NCBI GenBank assembly: GCA_934167465.1
Contig: CAKPKR010000005.1
Coordinates: 22,812-86,811 of the forward strand
From: an uncultured Bacilli bacterium
Lineage (GTDB): Bacteria > Bacillota_I > Bacilli_A > RF39 > UBA660
Reading direction: 5' to 3'
DNA length: 64,000 nt
A program made the position numbers and the translations under genes. Of this stretch, positions 41,279-49,663 are shown piece after piece. How positions within the stretch are numbered: position 1 is the first letter of the stretch; each line of letters begins with the position of its first letter. Under the pieces are notes generated by a model. That model was not told the DNA's origin. It did not search any database and saw only the letters and a list, made by a program, of their open reading frames with translations.

Positions 41279-42439
41279 TTATTCTCCTTTTAATTTATTT
41301 AATATACTTTTTCCAGCCACTATTTCAACATTAAAGTTATCAGCTATAGTAGCTCCAATATCAGCAAAACCATTTAAATCATCAATTCTTCCAGATTTCT
41401 TAAGTTTTTTTGAATAAAATACTACTGGTACATTTTCTCTTGTATGGTCTGTACCTTTATATGTTGGATCATTACCATGATCAGCTGTAATTATCATTAA
41501 ATCATCAAATTTTAAATAATTAATTATCTCAGGTAATTTATCGTTAAATTCTTTTAAAGCCATATAATAGCCTTCTTTGTTTCTTCTATGGCCATATTTA
41601 GAATCATAGTCATTTAAATTAGCAAAACATAGTCCGTTATAATCTGATTTTAATGTTTCAATTATTTTTTCAATACCATCGGTATTATCTTTTGTTTTTG
41701 TACTTTTTGTAATACCACAATTATTAAATATATCACTTATTTTTCCAATAGCAAGTACATCGTAACCTTTTGTTTTTAAGTTGTCTAAAACTGTTGTATG
41801 AGCAGGGTCTAAGGCATAATCATGACGATTTGGAGTTCTTGTAAAATTATCTTTATTTGTTCCTACATATGGTCTAGCAATTATTCTTCCAACTTTCCAA
41901 TCATCTTTCAAGGTTATTTTTCTCACTTTTTCACATATTCTATATAATTCTTCTAAAGGAATTATTTCCTCATGAGCAGCTATTTGTAAAACAGAATCAG
42001 CAGAAGTATAGACAATTAATTCTCCTGTCTTCATTTGTCTTTCACCTAATTCTTTTATTATTTCTGTCCCGCTAGCTACACAATTACCAATTACTTTTCT
42101 GCCACTTATTTTTTCTATTTCATCAATCAATTCTTTTGGAAATCCATTCATAAATGTTTTAAATGGTTTTATTGTAATTACACCCATCATTTCTGAATGC
42201 CCTGTCAAAGTGTCTTTACCATTGCTTTTTTCTATTCCTTTAGTATAGATACTAATTGTTTCATCATCTGTATTATTTAATAAATTATAATATCCTAGTT
42301 TTTTGAAATTTTCTAGTTCTTCATATCCTTCTACAGCATGGCCAAATGTATTTGTTCCTAAATCATCATATTTATCAGCATCTTTTGCAGCTCCAATTCC
42401 CACTGAATCTAATACTATTAAAATTATTCTTTTAAACAT
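41279..42439 (-). CDS. deoB: phosphopentomutase
   Basis: A 386-aa enzyme that interconverts (deoxy)ribose 1- and 5-phosphate in nucleoside salvage. Metal-binding and active-site blocks: 'IILIVLDSVGIGAAKDADKYDDLGTNTFGHA', 'GKDTLTGHSEMMG' (Thr phosphorylated), 'DYALDP', 'NLNDYDSKYGHRRN' and 'ITADHGNDPTYKGTDHTREN'. The xerD-deoB order is the same as ripX-drm in B. subtilis. No deoxynucleoside phosphorylase is adjacent. Confidence 0.95.
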   Translation of the reverse strand: MFKRIILIVLDSVGIGAAKDADKYDDLGTNTFGHAVEGYEELENFKKLGYYNLLNNTDDETISIYTKGIEKSNGKDTLTGHSEMMGVITIKPFKTFMNGFPKELIDEIEKISGRKVIGNCVASGTEIIKELGERQMKTGELIVYTSADSVLQIAAHEEIIPLEELYRICEKVRKITLKDDWKVGRIIARPYVGTNKDNFTRTPNRHDYALDPAHTTVLDNLKTKGYDVLAIGKISDIFNNCGITKSTKTKDNTDGIEKIIETLKSDYNGLCFANLNDYDSKYGHRRNKEGYYMALKEFNDKLPEIINYLKFDDLMIITADHGNDPTYKGTDHTRENVPVVFYSKKLKKSGRIDDLNGFADIGATIADNFNVEIVAGKSILNKLKGE

Positions 42440-42451
42440 AATATCCTCCTT

Positions 42452-43333
42452 TTAGTCATTATGTGGATGACTTTTTTCATAATTTTCTCTTATAAATTTA
42501 TTTGAAATATTTGTATATATCTGAGTTGTTGAAATATCGCTATGTCCAAGTAATATTTGAACACTTCTTAAATCAGCGCCATTTTCTACCATATGAGTTG
42601 CGAATGAATGTCTTAATGTATGAGGTGAAAAATTTTTATGAATATTTTTTTTAATTGCTAAGGATTTAATTATTTTAAAAAAAGCTTGTCTAGATATTTT
42701 TTCTCCAAAACAATTTAAAAATAAATAATTATTTATTTTTTTTAAGAACTGTTTTCGATATTCATTTATATATTTTTCTAAGTAATAAGTTGTTATTTCA
42801 TCAAAAGGAATTTTTCTTTCTTTATTTCCCTTTCCATTTACAATAACACATGAATTATTTAAATTAATATCTTCCATTTGAATGTTAATTAATTCGCTTA
42901 TTCGCATTCCAGTGGCATACATTAATTCTAACATTGCTTTATTACGATAATCGTATTTATCGTTAAGTTCTATGTTTAATAAATTATCAACTTCTTCTTT
43001 AGATAGAACTATTGGTAGACTTTTTTTTAACTTAGGAGAATCTATATTATCAGTCGGATTTTCTTTTATAATATTTTCTACAATTAAAAAATTATAAAAG
43101 TTTCTAACTACAGTTAATGAATGGGCTACTGATTTAACATCTTCTTTTGCTCTTTCAAATTCAATAAATTTTAAGATATCGTTTTTATTTACTTCAACAA
43201 TATCTTTCTTTATAAAATTATCAAATTTTTTTAAATCATTCATATATGATAATACCGTATTATTACTATATTTTTTGTCGATTAATAGGTATTTTTTATA
43301 TTCTACTATATAATTCATAATATCATCTACCAT
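42452..43333 (-). CDS. xerD: XerD-type tyrosine recombinase
   Basis: A 293-aa site-specific recombinase. The N-terminal SAM-like domain covers about 5-90. The catalytic set is complete: Arg in 'YATGMRISELINIQ', Lys in 'VNGKGNKERKIPFD', 'HTLRHSFATHMVENG', 'LLGHSDISTTQIYTN' with the nucleophile Tyr. It acts at dif with XerC to resolve chromosome dimers, and here is the likely integrator of the phage. Neighbouring deoB supports XerD rather than XerC. The start may be the second Met (43318) since neither has a strong site. Confidence 0.9.
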   Translation of the reverse strand: MVDDIMNYIVEYKKYLLIDKKYSNNTVLSYMNDLKKFDNFIKKDIVEVNKNDILKFIEFERAKEDVKSVAHSLTVVRNFYNFLIVENIIKENPTDNIDSPKLKKSLPIVLSKEEVDNLLNIELNDKYDYRNKAMLELMYATGMRISELINIQMEDINLNNSCVIVNGKGNKERKIPFDEITTYYLEKYINEYRKQFLKKINNYLFLNCFGEKISRQAFFKIIKSLAIKKNIHKNFSPHTLRHSFATHMVENGADLRSVQILLGHSDISTTQIYTNISNKFIRENYEKSHPHND

Positions 43334-43379
43334 ATATATTATAAACTATTTTTTAATTAATTTCATTATTTAAAAGAAA

Positions 43380-43440
43380 AAAATTAAGTTGTTTACACTT
43401 AATTTTCAATTATGAAATACAACAATAATTTGTTGTTGTA
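43380..43440 (-). terminator. two hairpins upstream of xerD; possible end of a - strand small RNA
   Basis: On the - strand AAAATTAAGT/ACTTAATTTT (43380-43406) is followed by a T run, like an intrinsic terminator, and TACAACAA/TTGTTGTA (43418-43440) precedes it. No gene on that strand needs it, so it may end a short RNA from the 43334-43601 gap. No protein gene was found there. Confidence 0.35.
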
Positions 43441-43601
43441 AATAATTTTAATTAATATATCACAAATGTTAAATTGTAAAGTGTTCCTAGAAATTCTCTT
43501 ATTAAATTATTATATAATGTGCAAGAAAATTTGTTCGTTTTTCATTTAGGTAACTATTTTAATATAAAACAAAATATGATACAATAATATAGGTGATTAA
43601 A

Positions 43602-44822
43602 ATGAATGAACCTTTAGCAGTTAAATTAAGGCCTACTAATATAAATGAAGTAATCGGTCAACAACATTTAGTTGGGAAAAATCAAATAATATATAATTTA
43701 GTAAAAAATAAAAAGTTATTTTCAATGATATTATATGGGAAGCCTGGAATTGGAAAAACAACTATTGCATGCGCTATAGTAAATTCATTAAATATCAAAT
43801 ATAGAATGCTTAATGCTGTAATAAATAATAAGAAAGACTTTGATATAGTTGTCGAAGAAGCAAAATTATATAACGGATTAGTAGTTATAATGGATGAAAT
43901 TCATCGTTTGAATAAAGATAAACAAGATTTATTACTTCCTTATCTAGAAAGTGGTCTAATAACTTTAATCGGTCTAACTACATCAAACCCTTATCACAAG
44001 ATTAATCCTGCAATTAGATCAAGATGTCAAATATTTGAACTTCATGAATTAACTGAATCAGATGTTGAAAAAGGAATAAAAAAAGCAATAAAAACAGATT
44101 TTTTAAAAGGAATCGAAATTGATAATAAAAGTATAAAACATATAAGTAAATTGTCTAATGGTGATTTAAGATTTGCTTATAATTTGTTAGAAGTTGCTTA
44201 TTATTCAGCTAATAATCATAAAATAGATGTTGAATTATTAAAAAAAATAAATCCTAAACCAGTATCATTTTACGATAAAAATGAATCTGGATATTATGAT
44301 ACAATAAGTGCCTTACAAAAATCTATAAGAGGGTCTGATGTTGATGCCTCATTACATTATTTAGCAAGATTAATAGATGCGGAAGATATGGATATTGTAT
44401 GTCGAAGATTAATAGTAATAGCTTATGAAGATATTGGTTTAGCAAATCCATCAATCGGTCCTAAAATAATTGCTGCTGTAGAAGCTTTTGAAAGATTAGG
44501 ATTACCAGAAGGAAGAATACCATTAGCTGATGTTGTCGTGGAAATGGCGCTTTCTCCTAAATCAAATACTGCTCATATAGCTTTAGATTCAGCATTAAAT
44601 GATGTTAGAATAGGTAATATTGGTGATATACCTGAACATATAACAACAAATACGTTAAACTATAAATATCCTCATAATTATCCAAACAGTTGGGTAAATC
44701 AACAATATCTTCCAGATAAATTAAAAGACAAAAAATACTATCATCCAAAAGATAATAGTAAATTTGAAAGAGGATTAAAAGAAATATATACAAATATAGA
44801 AAAATTAAAGAGTAAACAATAA
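43602..44822 (+). CDS. rarA: replication-associated recombination protein RarA
   Basis: A 406-aa AAA+ clamp-loader-like ATPase starting at the ATG at 43602 after AGGTGAT. Walker A 'LYGKPGIGKTTIA', Walker B 'VVIMDEIHRLNK', sensor 'IGLTTSNPYHKINPAIRSRCQ', and the C-terminal tetramerisation part 'SIRGSDVDASLHYLARLI...IVIAYEDIGLANP'. It acts at stalled forks. It is one of the few + strand genes right of dif and is bounded by its own promoter region and terminator. Confidence 0.93.
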   Translation: MNEPLAVKLRPTNINEVIGQQHLVGKNQIIYNLVKNKKLFSMILYGKPGIGKTTIACAIVNSLNIKYRMLNAVINNKKDFDIVVEEAKLYNGLVVIMDEIHRLNKDKQDLLLPYLESGLITLIGLTTSNPYHKINPAIRSRCQIFELHELTESDVEKGIKKAIKTDFLKGIEIDNKSIKHISKLSNGDLRFAYNLLEVAYYSANNHKIDVELLKKINPKPVSFYDKNESGYYDTISALQKSIRGSDVDASLHYLARLIDAEDMDIVCRRLIVIAYEDIGLANPSIGPKIIAAVEAFERLGLPEGRIPLADVVVEMALSPKSNTAHIALDSALNDVRIGNIGDIPEHITTNTLNYKYPHNYPNSWVNQQYLPDKLKDKKYYHPKDNSKFERGLKEIYTNIEKLKSKQ

Positions 44823-44835
44823 GTTTACTCTATTT
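44809..44835. terminator. terminator between rarA and pilD
   Basis: AGAGTAAAC (44809-44817) pairs with GTTTACTCT (44823-44831), loop AATAA, followed by ATTTT. It overlaps the rarA stop and the end of pilD. Confidence 0.75.
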
Positions 44836-45594
44836 TGTTAATAAATTGACTATAAATGTAAAATCAATTTTGTCAAGTAGTATTATTAAACCACTTATAC
44901 ATAAAAATGGTCCAAAAGGAATTATATTCCCTTTATTTTTAAAATATAAAATTAAAGATATTGGTAATGCAATAAATGAAGCTAAAAATATACTTATTAT
45001 TGCCATTTTCCATCCAAAAATCATTCCGAATATAAACATTAATTTTATATCTCCACCACCCATAGACTCTTTTTTAAATAGATAATCTCCAAATAATTTA
45101 ATTAATAGCATTATTATAAAAGAAATCATTCCATTTATTAATGAATTAACAATTAAATTTAAACCTCCATCAATAAATTGACATATAAATATTAATATTC
45201 CTGAAAATATTAGTACCTCGTCCGGTATAATCATCGTTTGATAATCACTAATGATTATTATAATTGCCATTGAAACAAATATAATTGAAATTATAAAATC
45301 TATAGTTGGCCCAAAAACAATATAAGAAAGCATAAATAAAATTCCAGTTAATAATTCAAAAGTCATATAAAATGGTGATATCTTGGCTTTACAGTTCTTA
45401 CATTTTCCTCCTTGAAATATATAAGAAAAAATAGGGACTAATTCACTAGCCCCTAATCTATGATTACAATTTGTACAATGAGAAGCTGGTTTAATTAATG
45501 ATTGATTTCTTGGAAGTCTATATCCAACAACATTATAAAATGATCCTAATACTATTCCAAATATAAATGCAACAATTGAATAATAAATTTCCAT
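44830..45594 (-). CDS. pilD: prepilin peptidase/methyltransferase
   Basis: A 254-aa membrane enzyme starting at the ATG at 45594 after AGGAG (the GTG at 45603 is too close to that site). The cytosolic zinc loop is intact: 'CTNCNHRLGASELVPIFSYIFQGGKCKNCKAKIS'. The catalytic Asp pair is in 'ISDYQTMIIPDEVL' and 'MGGGDIKLMFIFG'. It removes the leader from prepilins and N-methylates the new Phe. It lies 11 bases after pilC, and its likely substrates are encoded at 17-19 kb. Confidence 0.92.
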   Translation of the reverse strand: MEIYYSIVAFIFGIVLGSFYNVVGYRLPRNQSLIKPASHCTNCNHRLGASELVPIFSYIFQGGKCKNCKAKISPFYMTFELLTGILFMLSYIVFGPTIDFIISIIFVSMAIIIIISDYQTMIIPDEVLIFSGILIFICQFIDGGLNLIVNSLINGMISFIIMLLIKLFGDYLFKKESMGGGDIKLMFIFGMIFGWKMAIISIFLASFIALPISLILYFKNKGNIIPFGPFLCISGLIILLDKIDFTFIVNLLTK

Positions 45595-45605
45595 AAACCT
45601 CACTC

Positions 45606-47480
45606 CTAATAAGTTTGAATTGTATTATACATACCAAACATTGGTATAATAATTGATAAGATAATGATACCAACAATAATAGTTAAAAATACTGTTAAAA
45701 TTGGTTCAATAAATGTTTTAATTCTTGTAACTTGTTCTTTATGTAATTCTTGATAATAAACTGATACTTTATTCATCATTTCAGGTAATTCTCCTGTTTT
45801 TTCTCCTGTAACAAGCATTTCATATGCTGGAACCGGAAAAGCCCAGTGATCCTTAAACGCTTCAGATATTTTTTCACCTTTAGCTAAATTTGACATTGTA
45901 TCTAATATTATCATTTTGTAAATTTCATTGTTCGTTATTTTATTTAATACTTCCATACTTTCAGTAATAAATACATTGTGTGCTAATAAAGATGAAAATG
46001 TTTTAGTAAACATTGTTACCTCATTATAAATAATGGTCGTACCAATAATTGGTAGTTTCATTACAGCATATTGGCAAATTGTTCTGAAAAATTTAACATT
46101 TTTATATAAATATATAAATACAACTATAAATAGAACTATACCTATTGCTATCCATATAATATAATCTTTCAAGAAATTACTAACTGCAATAACTATTAAA
46201 GTGAATTTTGGAATAGCAGATTCATCCATTGATGCATAAATTTCAACAAATTTTGGAACAACGTACATCATTATAAATATAATTACACCGGTTGCGAATA
46301 TAAATACTAAAGTTGGATACATTAATGCTGTAACCATTTGTTTTCTGGTCTTTTCTGTTTCAGAGTAATATTCAGCCATATCGTCTAAAACTTCTGGCAA
46401 TTCTCCTGTCATTTCAGCAGTTTTAATCATATTGATTAATAATTTAGGGAAAGCAACATTTTGTTTCAATAATGCTTCACTAAAGTTTTCACCCATAGTT
46501 AAATCATAAATGACAGATTTAAATATTTTCTTATAGCTTTTATTTTTATATTGACGTTCTAATATTTTTAAAGAATCAACTAACGGAATACCAGCTTTTA
46601 AATAAGTAGATAATTGAGTAATAAAGAAAATTAAATCTTTTGTTTTTATCTTAGTGTTATTGGTATTAGCGTTTTTATGCATTAATTGAATCCATTTATT
46701 AGTTCTGATACTATAAACTTCAAAACCTTCACTTAATAAAAATGAATGGACTTCTACTTTTGAAAAAGCTTCAAAATAATCTTTAACTACTTTACCTTCT
46801 GGATTTTTAGCAACATATTCGTATAAAACTTTTTTATCACTCTTTAAAGCATCATCACCATCAAAATTGATAAGTAATGCCTCTCTTTTCATCATATCTT
46901 TATTACGTTTATTTTTAGCAAAATCATTGTTTTTAAATTTTTCCTTTATTACTTCTGGAATTTTACTAAAATAATTTAAAATCGTATCAAAGATATTTTC
47001 TTTTTTGACTTTAGCATTTTCATTAACGTAACTATCTTTTTTATTTACTTTAGCAGTCTTTACTTCTTCAAGTTGTTTTCTTTTACTCTCTAATTTTTTT
47101 AGAGATTGTTTCTTTAATTTTTCTTTTTCTGCTAGTTTAATTTCAATAATTTTCTTTCGTTCACTCTTCGAAAGTAGTAATTCTTCTTTTATTGTACTTT
47201 TTTTAGAATGATTTTGTTTTAAACCTTTTATAGTTAAATTATATATTCCAATAAAAATCTTTATAATAGATATACAAATTGTTTTTAATAGTAACCATAA
47301 TAGAATACAAATTCCAATTAAAAATTTGTATAAATAAATGCATATTTTTACAAATAAAGTTATAATAAAACGTAAACCTTTATAAAAATATTTACAAACT
47401 GATATTGGTATACATAAAATAAAAGATACAATTCGATAAACCATTATAAAAGGTATCAAATAAATTGGTTTATTTTTCAT
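45606..47480 (-). CDS. pilC: pilus inner-membrane platform protein PilC/GspF with N-terminal extension
   Basis: A 624-aa protein. The C-terminal ~360 residues are a standard two-repeat T2SSF platform: 'KTKDLIFFITQLSTYLKAGIPLVDSLKIL', 'MIKTAEMTGELPEVLDDMAEYY', TM pairs, then 'VTMFTKTFSSLLAHNVFITESMEVL' and 'MLVTGEKTGELPEMMNKVSVYY'. Ahead of it lie ~250 extra residues: four or so hydrophobic segments in the first 85, then a Lys/Glu-rich coiled coil (about 100-150), then a domain including 'LYEYVAKNPEGKVVKDYFEAFSKVEVHSFLLSEGFEVYSI' (the usual PilC start). The extra membrane and coiled-coil part is unusual. Confidence 0.9.
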   Translation of the reverse strand: MKNKPIYLIPFIMVYRIVSFILCIPISVCKYFYKGLRFIITLFVKICIYLYKFLIGICILLWLLLKTICISIIKIFIGIYNLTIKGLKQNHSKKSTIKEELLLSKSERKKIIEIKLAEKEKLKKQSLKKLESKRKQLEEVKTAKVNKKDSYVNENAKVKKENIFDTILNYFSKIPEVIKEKFKNNDFAKNKRNKDMMKREALLINFDGDDALKSDKKVLYEYVAKNPEGKVVKDYFEAFSKVEVHSFLLSEGFEVYSIRTNKWIQLMHKNANTNNTKIKTKDLIFFITQLSTYLKAGIPLVDSLKILERQYKNKSYKKIFKSVIYDLTMGENFSEALLKQNVAFPKLLINMIKTAEMTGELPEVLDDMAEYYSETEKTRKQMVTALMYPTLVFIFATGVIIFIMMYVVPKFVEIYASMDESAIPKFTLIVIAVSNFLKDYIIWIAIGIVLFIVVFIYLYKNVKFFRTICQYAVMKLPIIGTTIIYNEVTMFTKTFSSLLAHNVFITESMEVLNKITNNEIYKMIILDTMSNLAKGEKISEAFKDHWAFPVPAYEMLVTGEKTGELPEMMNKVSVYYQELHKEQVTRIKTFIEPILTVFLTIIVGIIILSIIIPMFGMYNTIQTY

Positions 47481-47591
47481 ATCTTCATCCCCTTGCCTAT
47501 TCTTTTACACTATACAAATTATACCATAAAATATAAATTTGTAAAACATTTTTTTTTAATAACATATAATATTTTAGAAAGGAGTACCATT

Positions 47592-47927
47592 ATGAACTAC
47601 TACAATCCTTATTTATATACATATCCATATATGAATACAGCACCAAAAGTAGGACTATTTTCTAGAATATTTAGTGGTAATTTAAGTTTTGGAAGTATAC
47701 TATCAGGTACTCAAAAAACATTGAATATTGTAAATCAAGCAATTCCAATCGTTAAGCAAGCCGGCCCAGTTATAAATAATGCTAAAACAATGTTTAAGGT
47801 TATGAATGAATTTAAAAAAGTAGAAACACCAACTAAAAACAAAAAAGAAGATAATCTTAATGAAATAAAAATTGAGAAAAATAATGAAAATCTCCAAAAC
47901 GAAAATAGTCCTACTTTCTTTGCATAA
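47592..47927 (+). CDS. 111-aa protein of unknown function
   Basis: Starts at the ATG at 47592 after AAAGGAG; upstream in-frame codons lack a site. The Tyr/Pro-rich beginning 'NYYNPYLYTYPYMNTAPKVGLFSRIFSGNLSFGSILSGTQKTLNIVNQAIPIVKQAGPVINNAKTM' is followed by a charged, low-complexity end. The N-terminal pattern and the site beside the trmK-sigA genes recall YqfQ-type spore-coat proteins of Bacillus, but this is a weak match. Ends at a strong terminator. Confidence 0.6.
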   Translation: MNYYNPYLYTYPYMNTAPKVGLFSRIFSGNLSFGSILSGTQKTLNIVNQAIPIVKQAGPVINNAKTMFKVMNEFKKVETPTKNKKEDNLNEIKIEKNNENLQNENSPTFFA

Positions 47928-47952
47928 AAAAACATATTAAATATGTTTTTTT
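47926..47952. terminator. bidirectional terminator before trmK
   Basis: AAAAAAACATAT (47926-47937) pairs with ATATGTTTTTTT (47941-47952), loop TAA. It serves both the + gene and the trmK operon. Confidence 0.85.
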
Positions 47953-48584
47953 AATATGTAATTTTCATATTTTAATTTAATTTTTTCAAGAGTATGTTTA
48001 TTATTTAATTGTAAATATATTCTATTATTTTTATTTATCAAATAGTTTACATATTCAATATAGTCATTGTTTTTAATATAGTTAGCACCGTATTTTAATT
48101 CGTTTTTTTTATATTTTTTTTCACCAATTACAAAAACTATAATTGTATAATATTTGTTTTTGTCATATACAACTTGTTCTAATTCTATCTTATATCCTAA
48201 TTTATTAATACCTTTTCTAAGTTTGTATAGATTGTTATTTGATTGAATTATCATTTTGTTAATTTCATTTTTGTTTATTTTAGAAACAATTTCAAGAATT
48301 GTATGTGTTCCCATCCCAGAAATTACAATAGTACTTTTGTTTTTAATTTCAATATTACTTATTCCGTCACTAACTACAGTTTGGATTTTATTTTGTAATT
48401 TATAATTATTAATATTTTTTTGAGCACTATTAATTACTTTTTCACTTATATCAGCTGCAATACAGCTATTATTGTTATTTAAAGTTAAATATATATCTAA
48501 TAAGGCATGGTCACAGCCAATATCAATAATGTTATCGTTTTCTGGAATTAAAGAAGCAATGGCTTTTAACCTTTTGCTTAACAT
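47937..48584 (-). CDS. trmK: tRNA (adenine22-N1)-methyltransferase TrmK
   Basis: A 215-aa SAM-dependent methyltransferase. 'RLKAIASLIPENDNIIDIGCDHALLDIYL' contains the SAM motif I, followed by 'CIAADISEKVINSAQKNI', 'VVSDGISNIE' and 'TIVISGMGTHTILEI'. It methylates A22 of tRNAs in Gram-positive bacteria (B. subtilis YqfN). Its first base is the last of the sigA stop, so the dnaG-sigA-trmK order is a tight operon. Confidence 0.93.
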   Translation of the reverse strand: MLSKRLKAIASLIPENDNIIDIGCDHALLDIYLTLNNNNSCIAADISEKVINSAQKNINNYKLQNKIQTVVSDGISNIEIKNKSTIVISGMGTHTILEIVSKINKNEINKMIIQSNNNLYKLRKGINKLGYKIELEQVVYDKNKYYTIIVFVIGEKKYKKNELKYGANYIKNNDYIEYVNYLINKNNRIYLQLNNKHTLEKIKLKYENYILKKHI

Positions 48585-49663
48585 TAGTCACCCATATAAT
48601 CTTTCAATTTTTTTGATCTAGATGGATGTCTTAATTTTCTCAAAGCTTTAGCTTCAATTTGTCTAATTCTTTCACGAGTTACGCCAAACATTTGACCCAC
48701 TTCTTCCAAAGTTCTTGATTTTCCATCTTCTAATCCAAATCTTAGTCTTATAACTTTTTCTTCACGTTCTGTTAATGTTAGTAATACTTCTGATATTTCA
48801 TCTTTTAACATCTCGTTTGTTGCAAATTCTTCAGGGCTAACATTTCTTTCATCTTTAATAAAGTCACCTAAATGGGAATCATCTTCCTCACCAATTGGAG
48901 TTTCTAAACTAACTGGATCTTGGCTAATTTTATAAATTTCTCTAATTTTTTCTACCGGAACATTCATTTTTTCAGCTAATTCATCTTCTGTAGGTTCTCT
49001 ATTAAGTTCTAGTGTTAGTTGTCTTTGTATTCTAGCTAATTTATTAATTGTTTCAACCATATGAACAGGAACTCTTATAGTTCTTGCTTGATCAGCAATA
49101 GCTCTAGTAATAGCTTGTCTAATCCACCATGTAGCATATGTACTAAATTTATATCCCTTAGTAACATCAAATTTATCAACAGCCTTCATTAGTCCGATAT
49201 TACCCTCTTGAATTAAATCCAAAAATAGCATTCCTCTACCAACATATCGTTTAGCAATACTAACAACTAAACGAAGGTTAGCTTCAGCAAGTATAGTTTT
49301 AGCAGTTTCATCACCTTCTATTATTCTATCAGCAAGTTCTAATTCTTCATCCATAGACAACAATTTAATTTGTCCAATTTCCTTTAAATACATTCTAACT
49401 GGATCATTAATTGTTAAATCTTTCGTTAAAACACTATCATCTAATAGTAGTGAGTCTCCACCACTCGTATCACCAGCTTCTTCATCAGAAACTACTGTTA
49501 TATTATTTTCACTAAAAAAATTATATAATTCATCTAAAGTATCTGCATCTAAATCTAAACCTTTAAGAGCATTTGCTAATTGTTCATATGTAATATAGCC
49601 ATTTTTCTTTCCTAATTCTAGTAAATCTTTTTTTCTATCATCTAATGATTTTATTTCGTTCAT
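48584..49663 (-). CDS. sigA: primary RNA polymerase sigma factor
   Basis: A 359-aa SigA/RpoD. Region 1.1 is short and ends with acidic residues, 'NDPVRMYLKEIGQIKLLS' is region 1.2, 'LIQEGNIGLMKAVDKFDVTKGYKFSTYATWWIRQAITRAIADQARTIRVPVHMVETINKL' is region 2 to 3, and 'RTLEEVGQMFGVTRERIRQIEAKALRKLRHPSR' is region 4.2. It recognises the TTGACA/TATAAT promoters seen in this window. It overlaps dnaG by four bases. Confidence 0.97.
   Translation of the reverse strand: MNEIKSLDDRKKDLLELGKKNGYITYEQLANALKGLDLDADTLDELYNFFSENNITVVSDEEAGDTSGGDSLLLDDSVLTKDLTINDPVRMYLKEIGQIKLLSMDEELELADRIIEGDETAKTILAEANLRLVVSIAKRYVGRGMLFLDLIQEGNIGLMKAVDKFDVTKGYKFSTYATWWIRQAITRAIADQARTIRVPVHMVETINKLARIQRQLTLELNREPTEDELAEKMNVPVEKIREIYKISQDPVSLETPIGEEDDSHLGDFIKDERNVSPEEFATNEMLKDEISEVLLTLTEREEKVIRLRFGLEDGKSRTLEEVGQMFGVTRERIRQIEAKALRKLRHPSRSKKLKDYMGD

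Noticed and set aside
42452..43333. The tyrosine recombinase as a phage or ICE integrase
   Set aside because: It is adjacent to deoB as in B. subtilis, of XerD length, and outside the phage boundaries. It is the host XerD.
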